From Marinobacter litoralis (GTDB lineage Bacteria > Pseudomonadota > Gammaproteobacteria > Pseudomonadales > Oleiphilaceae), in NCBI RefSeq assembly GCF_003336705.1, contig NZ_QMDL01000003.1, forward strand, positions 558,211 through 622,210: a stretch of DNA of 64,000 nt, read 5' to 3'. Below are positions 17,201 through 24,548 of this stretch, piece by piece (positions within the stretch are counted from its first letter, which is position 1; every line of letters begins with the position of its first letter). The notes beneath the pieces are model-generated. The model was given only the letters and a program-made list of their open reading frames with translations. It had not been told where the DNA came from and ran no database searches. The position numbers and the translations under genes are program-made.

Positions 17201-18780
17201 AGTGTGTCCAGCTGGCGCCAATCGGGCACTTGCTGGCTCGAGAGCAAGACATCGGAAATGTAACGCTCGGCCGAGTCGAGCATGTCCGGGATATGCTCAA
17301 GAGGCACCAGCCCAAGGCCGCCCCGAATGCTGTGAAGCAGCGCCGGAACGTGTTCGATTTCCTGGGTGTCCCATTGCGAGGCAATGAAGTTAACGATGGC
17401 AGACTTTGCTTGTTCCAGGGTGTTTCGGGATTCCCGGATCAGCGCTTCGTTGGCCTCTGACAGCTCACGAGAGCCGATGTTTGTCGGCTCACCCGTATCG
17501 ACGCTGTCGGACACTTCGGTATGGCGATCCACATCGAGGCCGGCCAGACTGGCTTCGACATAAAGCAGAGCGCCTGCAATGTCCATCAAGGTGCCGTCAT
17601 CGATGGTTTCTACTTGGTTGCACAGCTTTTCGAGCAGTTCGATTTGTTCCGTCACTACTTTGCGGGGAATACCAAGGCCGAGAATGGCCAGAGTATTGCC
17701 GACCTGACGTAGTCCGGGGAGCAGTTCGTCCAGCTCGGTGTTTTGCCGATGCTCGGCACGTACAAACAGATCGAGCTGGTCTTTCAATCGGCCAAGCTCT
17801 TCGTTTAGGGCACTGACCACCGACTGAATGGCGTCTCGGCCCGGGCCAGAAACGCGTGTGCGAGCCTCGCTGACGTCGTCATCGGAGGGCAGGGCATCCG
17901 ATAGCTGATAAGCCTTCCGCAAGTAATTGACCTGCGGGCGATCGAGATCACGGGCACGAGCCACGTAGTACAGCAGGTTTTTCAATAAAGCTTCAGGAAC
18001 AGGCTGAAGCAGAATGTCGGCGTGTTCGTCTGTCAGCTTGCGAATCTCACCATCGAGTTCGCGCAACAGCGATTTAACGGCGGTGTTAACCGGGTTTACG
18101 TGTGCTTCGAGAGTTTCAACAAACGCTCCGGCGGCTTTCCACAGTTCGCCCCGGGCGGTTTTTTGGCACAAGCGCGAGAGCCGGTCGATGACCTTTTGCA
18201 TGTAACCGAAATGAGCGTCCAGATCTTCTTCGCGAACCACACCGGCCAGCGCAAACTGGTACATCTGCCGCAGTTTTCGCAGGTGACCCAGCACCTTGGG
18301 GTCTTGAAGGCGTTCGGATACTTTGCCGGTTACATTAAAGCGGGCTGCGGTCAGGTCCGGCTTGAACAGCGATGTATCAGACAGCAACGATTCGCCGCGA
18401 GCAGCGCGTAGGTCGTTGAGCAACGGCAACAAAACCATCGGGAAGTCGTCGCGGCTGCTGCCCAGATGCTCCAGGTATTGTGGCAACTGGAGAATGGCCT
18501 GCATCAATACTTCGAGGGCGTCATCAATGTTAACGACGGTTTCGTTCAGAATGGCCTGGGTGAGTTTCTCCATCTCTTCGGTGAGCAAGGCTGCACCGTA
18601 GAGTTCCACCATTTGCAGGGTGCCGTGCACCTGGTGAAGGTAGTTCAGGCAGAAGCGCAGGCGCGCGGTGTCGTCACGATTATCAACGTACGCTTCGAGT
18701 GCATGCTGACCTTGGGTCAGCGTGTCCTGTATTTCGCCCCGAACCCAGTCGAGGGCGATACTGTCATGGTGATTGCCCAT
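11266..18780 (-). CDS. chpA: Giant hybrid chemosensory histidine kinase ChpA
   Basis: A 2,504-residue CheA-type kinase that controls type IV pilus twitching and, in Pseudomonas, cAMP-linked virulence. Phosphotransfer (HPt) modules repeat along the N-terminal three quarters. HTLKG or HTLRG sites occur near residues 650, 830, 987, 1303, 1475, 1637 and 1778, plus HSIRGG near 483 and an atypical HQVHGTLQ near 50. One module near 1133 has lost its histidine. Then follow the dimerisation region and ATPase (LEHMLRNALDHGIE, DDGKGIPADVI, GRGVGMDVV, about 1850-2210), a CheW domain (about 2220-2360) and a receiver (VMVVDDS near 2385, phospho-acceptor in LLDIEMP near 2432). The ATG at 18780 has CCGGAG upstream. 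Size is close to P. aeruginosa ChpA (about 2,470). Confidence 0.95.
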   Translation of the reverse strand: MGNHHDSIALDWVRGEIQDTLTQGQHALEAYVDNRDDTARLRFCLNYLHQVHGTLQMVELYGAALLTEEMEKLTQAILNETVVNIDDALEVLMQAILQLPQYLEHLGSSRDDFPMVLLPLLNDLRAARGESLLSDTSLFKPDLTAARFNVTGKVSERLQDPKVLGHLRKLRQMYQFALAGVVREEDLDAHFGYMQKVIDRLSRLCQKTARGELWKAAGAFVETLEAHVNPVNTAVKSLLRELDGEIRKLTDEHADILLQPVPEALLKNLLYYVARARDLDRPQVNYLRKAYQLSDALPSDDDVSEARTRVSGPGRDAIQSVVSALNEELGRLKDQLDLFVRAEHRQNTELDELLPGLRQVGNTLAILGLGIPRKVVTEQIELLEKLCNQVETIDDGTLMDIAGALLYVEASLAGLDVDRHTEVSDSVDTGEPTNIGSRELSEANEALIRESRNTLEQAKSAIVNFIASQWDTQEIEHVPALLHSIRGGLGLVPLEHIPDMLDSAERYISDVLLSSQQVPDWRQLDTLADAITSIEYYLERVAEGITDNDTILRIANESLASLGFPVGEDPTWNGAGQVEAMEAEEVPVLEPIQEEPGSPQKGSDSELLDDEILGIFVEEAEEVLGTIQEYYPRLRKDHADRDALTEVRRAYHTLKGSGRLVGAESLAEMAWSVENLLNRVIDQTLKATDDMFALLDDVNARIPELIQDFRQGETTGDVAELIARAEALATTRRTDTAATEPASPAETQETATNAAEDSSAADTPAEPVVTEAIDSPEPTTNDEDDLIDDEILEIFVEEAGEVLETINEYLPMLLRQYDDRSALAEVRRAFHTLKGSGRMVGADVIGELSWSVENMLNRIIEGSIFMNDDLAALLQDVTEVIPALVSDFENRVEASVATAPLEARAHALASGELDTSAMPAAETPDSLPDATTDSVESDHQHSEDADLVLLEIFEQEAQTHLQTLKNYLQAAQQQTAPVYTDDLSRALHTLRGSANTAGIAPIAAIITPLERFIKEARAQNKRADHDVLELISRASDFLSHGLAQIHNDPQAELDGTADYLENLEKVSTATFQGQVFDDDVAPANQVSSQLVQLFLGEGLDIVLDAETILEEWAADPQQQDALSTLRSELESLTDNAADVGLADIANLADALTRLYGAVTLYGLPSNGQFFETARKAQDQLINQMDQVAAGLATDPCDDVILELHALTDAVNRNDEPDQFEQQFTEDLEEIDLSLEDSDFTALETADEQQTTLPDVSDDSEMDDELAAIFLEEARDLIDSTAEALQNWSDDTGNIDILRLLQRDLHTLKGGARLADIEAVGDLAHELENLFEGLTEQRLTINDTLSDLLFRCHDRLAGMVDALEAQDQPKPAPDLVVEIQQYITDAQGTRPVTDIAPAAETAIESGDRAEAAQDIGDISADEDADSNVADLSHLDPELLGIFLEEAYDLINSTGSALHTWSENTSDRNIAAELQRDVHTLKGGARMAGVDAIGDLTHVLEDLFEKVAEGQLEASSTMIDTLFACHDRLAQMVEQVATQQPCPPAKQLEAQVQAILKGEEATDSTSSRVEAEHEDIAPSYAEAEAEAEADLQDDSAADDILSIFLDEGLEIHDSIAENLEHWHEQPDELAAVMSLRQDLHTLKGGARLSDLDAIADLAEAWSQLLDDTLAGSKPAETALTLSVRAQDSLRSMLATMEAGQRPELDFSLIDALSQSSTEMVDPVSETEQAEPQVQEAPDPEVLEIFLEEANEIMDQLEQLLADWHKEPSNHHFNQEAQRAMHTLKGGARLSQLSGLGDKAHTFETLLIDLGGNAPTESQWQEIGRQHDDIIAAVAAVRTHYEQGTALPEPEESKPAEAPAPQAIEAAVTQPEPEPKPVARKPSRLRNNKAAEAQRAAQETIRVSAPLLDDLVNLAGETSITRGRLEQQSSDFSHTLDEMAATIERLREQLRRMDIETETQILFRAEQEHGADYGEDFDPLEMDRYSSIQQLSRALTESSSDLADLRETLADRVRDTETLLVQQSRINTELQEGLMKTRMVPFASTVPRLRRIVRQISGELGKKVDFDVRNAEGEMDRSILERMIAPLEHMLRNALDHGIETPQERRQSGKPETGEVVLSLTREGGDVVLRMIDDGKGIPADVIRDKAIRQGLMHENEALSEREILQFILQPGFSTAEKVTQISGRGVGMDVVASEIKQLGGSLDIDSSLGRGTTFTVRLPFTVSVNRALMVATGEDFYAIPLNTIEGIVRVSTYELEEYYKPDAPMYEYAGQKYRLQYLGNLLNSDHHPKLQGQALPLPVILVRGAEQPLALQVDHLMGSREIVVKSLGPQFSTVRGVSGATILGDGNVVVILDLPAMIRSDVLSDRQRLANLAKERTTSRFEEQVTTVMVVDDSVTVRKVTSRLLERNGMEVITAKDGLDAVAQLQDHRPDVILLDIEMPRMDGFEVASFVRHDETLKHTPICMITSRTGEKHRERALSIGVNEYLGKPFQETVLLETIKRLTESE
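14021..14044. repeat. Hexanucleotide tandem repeat inside chpA (4 x GCTTCG)
   Basis: Four perfect copies of GCTTCG on the plus strand encode an alternating Glu-Ala run (AEAEAEAEAD) in a linker between two HPt modules of ChpA. Copy-number change would stay in frame and only alter linker length. Confidence 0.85.
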
Positions 18781-18791
18781 AACCACTCCGG

Positions 18792-19691
18792 TTATTCTTC
18801 GTCGGACTGGCGTTTGATCCACGCCAGTACATGTTCCGAGGGAACCTTCTGCAGGCCAGGTGGCTGCCAATCGGTCAGTTCACCTTGGCCTAACACCAGT
18901 AACCCCCCCGGTGCCAGACGCTCTGAAAGCCGTCTAACAATTTCGCGCCGGCGCCAGCGGCGGAAGTAAATCAGCAGGTTCTGGCAGAAGATAATGTTCA
19001 TGCCGTGCATCGGGGCTTTGTTCAGGTCTAGTACGTTGAGCCTGGCAAAGCACACCCGTTCACGGATGCTGTTCACGATTTCTACGGTATTCCGCTCGGC
19101 AGGCCGGAAGTACCGGGATTTCAGGGCCTCATCCATGCCCAGCAGCTTGCGGGCGCTGAACAAGCCGGATTTGGCTTTAACGAGTGCTGGCTGACTGATG
19201 TCCGAGCCGGTTACCCCGTACAGGGGCTGTAGACCAAGCTGTTCCATGCACTCGTTGAGCACCATCGCCAGTGTGTAAGGCTCTTCGCCGGTTGAGCACC
19301 CTACACTCCAAGCTTCCAGTGCCTGGTTTTTCAGGCCTTCCCGGGGGCGGGTCATGACATAGTCTGACACCAGCTTGCACGCGTCAGGATCACGGAAAAA
19401 ACGGGTTTCCTGAACCGTCAGACGGTCTACCAAAGTGGCCCATTCCTGAATAGCGTTCGGGCCCGATACGATCTGTTCGTAATAGGCCTGATAGCTGTTG
19501 CAGCCAATTTCCCGCATCCGGATACCCAAGTTGGTTTCCAGAAACGATCTCCGGTCTGAGGTCAGGGTCATGCCTGTGCGGTGTTCCAGCAGGCTCTGCC
19601 ATTGACCGAACTGCGCATCGTCCATGGCCGGGAGTTTACGCAGTGACCAGATGCCGTCTGCGGGTGCCGTTTGGTTATGTGTGTGAACCAT
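18792..19691 (-). CDS. pilK: Chemoreceptor methyltransferase PilK (CheR-like)
   Basis: A 299-residue CheR-family methyltransferase that would methylate glutamates of the receptor PilJ using S-adenosylmethionine. The N-terminal CheR segment contains LTVQETRFFRDP, the SAM site is AWSVGCSTGEEPYTLAMVL, and FCQNLLIYF is the usual post-I region. The ATG is preceded by GAAGGT. It lies 27 nt downstream of pilJ and 11 nt upstream of chpA, in the conserved order pilJ-pilK-chpA. Confidence 0.92.
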   Translation of the reverse strand: MVHTHNQTAPADGIWSLRKLPAMDDAQFGQWQSLLEHRTGMTLTSDRRSFLETNLGIRMREIGCNSYQAYYEQIVSGPNAIQEWATLVDRLTVQETRFFRDPDACKLVSDYVMTRPREGLKNQALEAWSVGCSTGEEPYTLAMVLNECMEQLGLQPLYGVTGSDISQPALVKAKSGLFSARKLLGMDEALKSRYFRPAERNTVEIVNSIRERVCFARLNVLDLNKAPMHGMNIIFCQNLLIYFRRWRRREIVRRLSERLAPGGLLVLGQGELTDWQPPGLQKVPSEHVLAWIKRQSDEE

Positions 19692-19718
19692 AGACCTTCA
19701 GCTGCCCCGGGCCGGTGG

Positions 19719-21791
19719 TCAGCTGACCACCGATTCGTCGTAACTTTCGCTGTCTTCGCTGAGCGTTTCTTCATCCGGCAGGGTAAAGCCGGCAACAGAA
19801 GATCGAAGCTCGGAAGCCATTTCTGCCAGATTTCCGATCGACTTCGCGGTGGCGTTGGTACCGGAAGACGTCTGCGAGGTGATTTCCTGGATGACGTTCA
19901 TCGTGTTGGAAATGTGCGACGCAGAAGAGGACTGCTGGCGTGCCGCGTTGGAGATGTTCTGGATCAGTTCCGCAAGGCTCATGGATACGTTCTCGATTTC
20001 CTCGAGCGCGATACCCGCGTCTTGTGCCAGGCGAGCACCACGTACTACCTCGGCGGTGGTGTGCTCCATGGAGATAACGGCTTCGTTGGTGTCAGACTGG
20101 ATCGTCTTAACCAGCGCTTCAATCTGCTTGGTTGCTGCAGAAGAACGTTCCGCAAGGCGCTGAACTTCGTCCGCAACTACCGCAAAGCCTCGCCCTGCGT
20201 CACCGGCCATGGAGGCCTGAATCGCCGCGTTCAACGACAGGATGTTGGTTTGGTCAGCAATGTCGTTAATCAAAGATACGATGTCACCGATCTCCTGGGA
20301 AGATTCACCCAGTCGCTTGATCCGCTTGGAGGTTTCCTGGATCTGTTCACGGATGTTGTCCATGCCGCGAATGGTGTTCTGAACCACTTCCGCGCCTTTC
20401 TTGGCGATGGCAACCGAGCGCTCGGCAACCGCAGAGGATTCTGCCGCGTTGGAGGATACCTGGTCGATGGAGACGGCCATTTCGTTAACCGCCGCAGAAG
20501 CTCCGGCGATTTCCTGGGCCTGATGCTCGGAGGCATCGGCCAGATGGATGGCCGTTGCCTGAGATTCCTGCGCCGCAGAGGCAACTCGTACCGCAGTACC
20601 CCGAATGGACTGTACCAGTCCGCGCATCTGGTCGATCGCGAAGTTGATGGAGTCGGCGATGGCGCCGGTGAAGTCTTCGGTTACTGTAGCCTCGGTGGTC
20701 AAGTCACCGTCGGCCAGATCAGCCAGTTCGTCCAGCAGTCGCAGGATGGCGTTCTGGTTCTGTTCGTTCTGTTCCTGCGTGGTGGTCAGACGGGACTGGG
20801 TTTCCCGGTACAGAGCGAAACCGATGAAGACAACGATGGCAACCATAGCGGCCAGGATAGCGAACGCCAGTGTGGCGTTGATCAGACGCGATTCGGCTTG
20901 GTTGCTGAAGTCGTTGGCCAGAGACGAAAGCTCGGTCAGCAGCACTTCCGAGTTCTGGAAGATATCGCTGGCTGCCAGACGGACCTTGAACAGGTCGGGA
21001 GAGGCTTCAAGGATGGCGTCAACGTTCTGGGAAACGAACTCGAACAGTTCATCCACCGCCTCAAGGCCGTAAATGGCATCTTCGTCAGCCACTTGCGAGA
21101 TGCCCATGCCGGGGTTGCCGTTCAGCTGTCCGTCCAGTACGCGTCCGAACAGGCTGGCGTCACGACCAAACCGGTCGGCCGCGATGACGGCGTCTTCATC
21201 ACCGGAAAGAACGTTGTTGACCGAGCGTACAATCCGCTCTGCCAGCAGCGACTGACGCTGGGCGAGTGCGATCTGCTCGGCCGGCGCGTCGTTTTCCAGC
21301 AGGATTTGTACGATGTCATCGTACTCAACCTGAAGCTGTGGAATGGTTTCGTTCAGTGTGCGGGCAACTTCGTGCAGGCCGAGTACCGCTTCCTGAGTGG
21401 ACAGGATGCTGTCTGCGTTTTCGCGCACCCGGTTCCATAATTTCTGAGTGTTACTCTGCTGAGCGAGCTCGCTGGGCGGGAGGCCGGTTTCCGGATTACC
21501 TTTGGTAACGCTGGTCCAGAGCAGCTGGAATTCATCCCGGGAACGGCGCAACTGGTCGAAGGCTTCGGCTGTGCCGCCGGCCGCTTCGGTCGCGTTCTTC
21601 GCGATCTCCTGGGAAAGCACGCGCATTTCTGCGGTGTTGGCGATGTATTCCTGATCGTTCTGGCTGTCTTTGTTGATGATGAACAGCACCACAACGAGCA
21701 GGATAGTGAGTGCAATCAGTGCTGCGATCAGGCCGGCAATCAGCTTGTTGCCTCCCTGTCCCATACTGAGTTTTCCGGCTCTGTTTTTCAT
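19719..21791 (-). CDS. pilJ: Type IV pilus methyl-accepting chemoreceptor PilJ
   Basis: A 690-residue chemoreceptor. It has a transmembrane helix at about residues 18-40, a long periplasmic PilJ-type region (about 41-295) and a second helix near 300-325 (AFAILAAMVAIVVFIGFALY). A HAMP-like segment and a cytoplasmic signalling domain follow, with the hairpin tip SLINDIADQTNILSLNAAIQ and GRGFAVVADEVQRLAERS. It senses pilus-related signals and feeds ChpA through PilI and ChpC. GGGAG lies 8 nt before the ATG. A long open frame on the opposite strand (19671-21440) is a shadow. Confidence 0.95.
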   Translation of the reverse strand: MKNRAGKLSMGQGGNKLIAGLIAALIALTILLVVVLFIINKDSQNDQEYIANTAEMRVLSQEIAKNATEAAGGTAEAFDQLRRSRDEFQLLWTSVTKGNPETGLPPSELAQQSNTQKLWNRVRENADSILSTQEAVLGLHEVARTLNETIPQLQVEYDDIVQILLENDAPAEQIALAQRQSLLAERIVRSVNNVLSGDEDAVIAADRFGRDASLFGRVLDGQLNGNPGMGISQVADEDAIYGLEAVDELFEFVSQNVDAILEASPDLFKVRLAASDIFQNSEVLLTELSSLANDFSNQAESRLINATLAFAILAAMVAIVVFIGFALYRETQSRLTTTQEQNEQNQNAILRLLDELADLADGDLTTEATVTEDFTGAIADSINFAIDQMRGLVQSIRGTAVRVASAAQESQATAIHLADASEHQAQEIAGASAAVNEMAVSIDQVSSNAAESSAVAERSVAIAKKGAEVVQNTIRGMDNIREQIQETSKRIKRLGESSQEIGDIVSLINDIADQTNILSLNAAIQASMAGDAGRGFAVVADEVQRLAERSSAATKQIEALVKTIQSDTNEAVISMEHTTAEVVRGARLAQDAGIALEEIENVSMSLAELIQNISNAARQQSSSASHISNTMNVIQEITSQTSSGTNATAKSIGNLAEMASELRSSVAGFTLPDEETLSEDSESYDESVVS

Positions 21792-21884
21792 CTTCTGGCT
21801 CCCGGCCTTTTTCTTCTGGAAATGGCAAGTTGTTGTATCGGGTTGCAGACGGTCAGGGTGACGTTCCTGCCAGTACCATCATCC

Positions 21885-22430
21885 CTACCACTGTGCGACA
21901 TCAAGAAAGCGCTCGTCGTCCACCAAGTCGGCGGCGGAGAACACATTCCAGATCTCTTCGTTGCGCTCGTAACCGCCATCTACAAACGGACGAACGTTGT
22001 CGGGCACCCCTTTCGGGCTGGCCCGGAAACTGTCTTTTGCGAAATATTGCATGCCCAGAACGCTATCGACGACCAGTCCGCTGAAAATATCGCCTTGCTC
22101 GATCACCAACACCCGGCGTTCACGCGGGCTGCGGGAAGAGCGGGGAATGTCGAAGAAGCTGGCGAGGTCTATCAGAGGAAGAAGTCGGCCACGAACGTTG
22201 GCCGCGCCCATCATAAACGGGCGCACCCCGGGTATGTGCGTAAACCGGGGTACGTGCAGTATTTCAGTTACATCGCCCATCGGAGCAACATAGCGTTGGC
22301 CGGAGAGGATGAACCCGATGCCGTTCCAAAGCTCAACAGCTTGTTCTTGCTCTGGAAGGCCCGAGGCCATTGCCCGGCTGCGCTGGGCGATATCCGTCAG
22401 AACGGCGAAAGGGGCGGCCTCGGCGGACAT
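21885..22430 (-). CDS. pilI: CheW-like adaptor PilI
   Basis: A 181-residue protein with a single CheW domain that bridges PilJ and ChpA. Typical segments are GQRYVAPMGDVTEILHVPRF, GAANVRGRLLPLIDLASFF and GLVVDSVLGMQYF. The ATG at 22430 with GGAG six nt upstream is preferred over a GTG at 22442. It starts 21 nt after pilH and is separated from pilJ by 93 nt, the largest gap in this operon. Confidence 0.93.
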   Translation of the reverse strand: MSAEAAPFAVLTDIAQRSRAMASGLPEQEQAVELWNGIGFILSGQRYVAPMGDVTEILHVPRFTHIPGVRPFMMGAANVRGRLLPLIDLASFFDIPRSSRSPRERRVLVIEQGDIFSGLVVDSVLGMQYFAKDSFRASPKGVPDNVRPFVDGGYERNEEIWNVFSAADLVDDERFLDVAQW

Positions 22431-22451
22431 GCTTAACTCCACGGCGAAGGA

Positions 22452-22814
22452 TCAGGCAATCAGGTTATTGATTGTTTTGATCAGGTCGTCTTCGTTAACT
22501 GGCTTGACCAGATAACCCTTGGCACCCTGGCGGGTTCCCCACACTCGGTCAGTTTCCTGATCCTTGGTGGTGACGATCACAACCGGAATGGATGCGGTTT
22601 CCGGTGCGCGGGTCAGCTGACGGGTTGCCTGGAAGCCGTTCAGGCCTGGCATCACGACGTCCATCAGTACCAGGTCCGGAGTCTCTGCGCGGGCTTTGGC
22701 AACACCGTCTGCACCGTTATCTGCAGTCAGCACTTCGTGTTGGTGCTTTTCCAGAATGGTGGATATCTTTTTAACTTCTGTTGGCGAATCGTCAACAATC
22801 AAAATGCGAGCCAT
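22452..22814 (-). CDS. pilH: Response regulator PilH
   Basis: A 120-residue stand-alone receiver of the CheY type. The acidic pocket is in ILIVDDSPTE and the phospho-acceptor Asp is in LVLMDVVMPGLNG (around residue 52). The conserved Lys is in GYLVKPVNED. In P. aeruginosa PilH opposes PilG and favours pilus retraction or acts as a phosphate sink. ATG with GAGGA upstream, 32 nt after pilG. Confidence 0.93.
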   Translation of the reverse strand: MARILIVDDSPTEVKKISTILEKHQHEVLTADNGADGVAKARAETPDLVLMDVVMPGLNGFQATRQLTRAPETASIPVVIVTTKDQETDRVWGTRQGAKGYLVKPVNEDDLIKTINNLIA

Positions 22815-22846
22815 GGTTTCCTCGAAGGTTCTGGGTGGCAGCAGGA

Positions 22847-23239
22847 TTACTGTTCCGCCTGAGGCGTGTACTGGCGGATGGTGTTGAGCAGTTCATCCTT
22901 GCTGAACGGTTTGGTCAGATATTGGTCCGAGCCAACGATGCGCCCTTTTGCTTTATCAAACAGGCCATCCTTGCTCGAAAGCATAACGACCGGCGTGTTC
23001 TTGAACGTAGAGTTGTTCTTGATCAAGGCGCAGGTCTGATAGCCGTCCAAGCGAGGCATCATAATATCTACGAAGATGATGTCTGGTTGGGAATCAGCGA
23101 TTTTGGCCAGAGCGTCAAAGCCGTCAGTGGCGGTGATGACCTCACAGCCTACCTTTTTCAAGAGGGTTTCTGCGGTGCGACGAATGGTTTTGCTATCGTC
23201 GATCACCATGATCTTCAAGTTCTCGAAGTTGTCATCCAT
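22847..23239 (-). CDS. pilG: Response regulator PilG
   Basis: A 130-residue stand-alone receiver, almost identical in its core to Pseudomonas PilG: VMVIDDSKTIRRTAETLLKK, IIFVDIMMPRLDGYQT and DQYLTKPFSKDEL. It relays ChpA phosphorylation to pilus extension. The ATG at 23239 (MDDNFENLK) is chosen over an ATG at 23272, since the shorter N-terminus fits the family and the longer one has no ribosome-binding site. It is the first gene of the eight-gene Pil-Chp operon. Confidence 0.93.
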   Translation of the reverse strand: MDDNFENLKIMVIDDSKTIRRTAETLLKKVGCEVITATDGFDALAKIADSQPDIIFVDIMMPRLDGYQTCALIKNNSTFKNTPVVMLSSKDGLFDKAKGRIVGSDQYLTKPFSKDELLNTIRQYTPQAEQ

Positions 23240-23549
23240 TGTCCGACTGCCTTGCGCTCGAGCGGGTGTCATTATTTTAGAGAGGGTTTTAGCACAAACC
23301 TTAAGGTTGTTCTATAAAGCCCTCTCATTTATAGAGTATCCATGGCTGGATAAAAAGTATTTGTTTGTCACCAAATGTACTTCTGCATCCCTCGTCACGT
23401 AATTGCCACAGGATTTCTGCGGATGCATTTACGGCTGGGGTACAATACCATCATCAGCATAGCACTTTATCAGTGATGCACTCTGCTGCCTGGTTCGTGT
23501 TTTCAGTGGTTTATTTGCAGATTTCCAACTTGATATTCCAGGAGACTCT
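23240..23549. promoter_or_regulatory. 310-bp divergent control region between pilG and gshB
   Basis: This noncoding gap must hold promoters for both the Pil-Chp operon (minus) and gshB (plus). It contains a stem with arms GAGAGGG (23280-23286) and CCCTCTC (23320-23326) that encloses the perfect palindrome AACCTTAAGGTT (23297-23308), placed in the pilG leader. TACAAT on the plus strand (about 23440) is a possible -10 hexamer for gshB, though its -35 region is weak. No small gene is evident. Confidence 0.5.
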
Positions 23550-24500
23550 ATGGCAATTCGGCTCGGGATCATTATGGATCCGATCGAGGACATCCATTTC
23601 AAGAAAGACAGCTCGCTGGCCATGTTACTTGCGGCCCAGAACCGAGGCTGGGAACTCGAGTACATGGAGCTCCAGGATATGTATCTGGCGGGAGGTCAGG
23701 CTCGGGCCAGCACCCGTAGCCTGACTGTGCGGAATAACCCGGACGATTGGTTCAGTTATGGCGAAAGCCAGGATCGGGCCCTGGGTGATCTGGATGTTAT
23801 CCTGATGCGCAAGGATCCCCCGGTTGACCGCGAATTCTTGATGGCGACATACATACTCGACGCGGCCGAGCAGCAGGGCGCTTTGGTTGTTAACCCGCCA
23901 TCAACGCTACGGGACTGCAACGAGAAGCTGTTTGCCGCGCAGTTTGAGGATTTAACGCCGCCGCTGATCGTCACCCGCAGCTCGCAGCGGTTTCGGGAGT
24001 TCTACGCCGAGCACGGCGACATCATTATGAAGCCGGTAGATGGCATGGGCGGCCGGTCGATATTCCGGGTCAAAGAAAATGATGCCAACCTCGGGGTGAT
24101 TATTGAAACCCTGACGAATTACGGCGAGCATCAGGCCATGGCGCAGAAGTTTGTTCCTGAAATCTCGGATGGCGATAAGCGTATTCTGCTGATTGATGGT
24201 GAACCCGTACCTTATGCGCTTGCCCGAATTCCCTCCCAGGGTGAAAATCGCGGAAATCTGGCGGCCGGTGGCCGTGGGGAAGGTCGCGAGCTGACTGACC
24301 GCGACCGTGAGATCTGTGCCCGCGTTGCGCCAGTGATTAAACAGAAAGGGCTGATGTTTGTGGGCCTGGATGTCATTGGTGATTACCTCACCGAGATTAA
24401 TGTGACCAGCCCAACCTGTATCCGGGAGCTGGACGCACAGTTTGGCATCGATATTTCAGCGTTGTTGATGGATGCTATTGAACGACGACTGAAACAGTAA
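23550..24500 (+). CDS. gshB: Glutathione synthetase
   Basis: A 316-residue ATP-grasp ligase that joins gamma-glutamylcysteine and glycine, the last step of glutathione synthesis. Recognisable segments are LGIIMDPIEDIHFKKDSSLA at the N-terminus, LMRKDPPVDREF, KPVDGMGGRSIFR, and the ATP/metal site NLAAGGRGEGRELTDRD with EINVTSPTCIRE. The ATG is preceded by CCAGGAG. Length is normal for the family. It opens a run of plus-strand genes (tonB, yqgE, ruvX, pyr). Confidence 0.97.
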   Translation: MAIRLGIIMDPIEDIHFKKDSSLAMLLAAQNRGWELEYMELQDMYLAGGQARASTRSLTVRNNPDDWFSYGESQDRALGDLDVILMRKDPPVDREFLMATYILDAAEQQGALVVNPPSTLRDCNEKLFAAQFEDLTPPLIVTRSSQRFREFYAEHGDIIMKPVDGMGGRSIFRVKENDANLGVIIETLTNYGEHQAMAQKFVPEISDGDKRILLIDGEPVPYALARIPSQGENRGNLAAGGRGEGRELTDRDREICARVAPVIKQKGLMFVGLDVIGDYLTEINVTSPTCIRELDAQFGIDISALLMDAIERRLKQ

Positions 24501-24548
24501 GCGTAAGCATTACCGACGGGTATCCGAGATGCAGAATCAGGACACGTG

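Noticed and set aside
19671..21440. 589-residue open frame on the plus strand opposite pilJ
   Set aside because: It is fully antisense to a well-recognised chemoreceptor, has low-complexity composition (Gly/Arg/Val runs) mirroring the pilJ codons, and no family resemblance.
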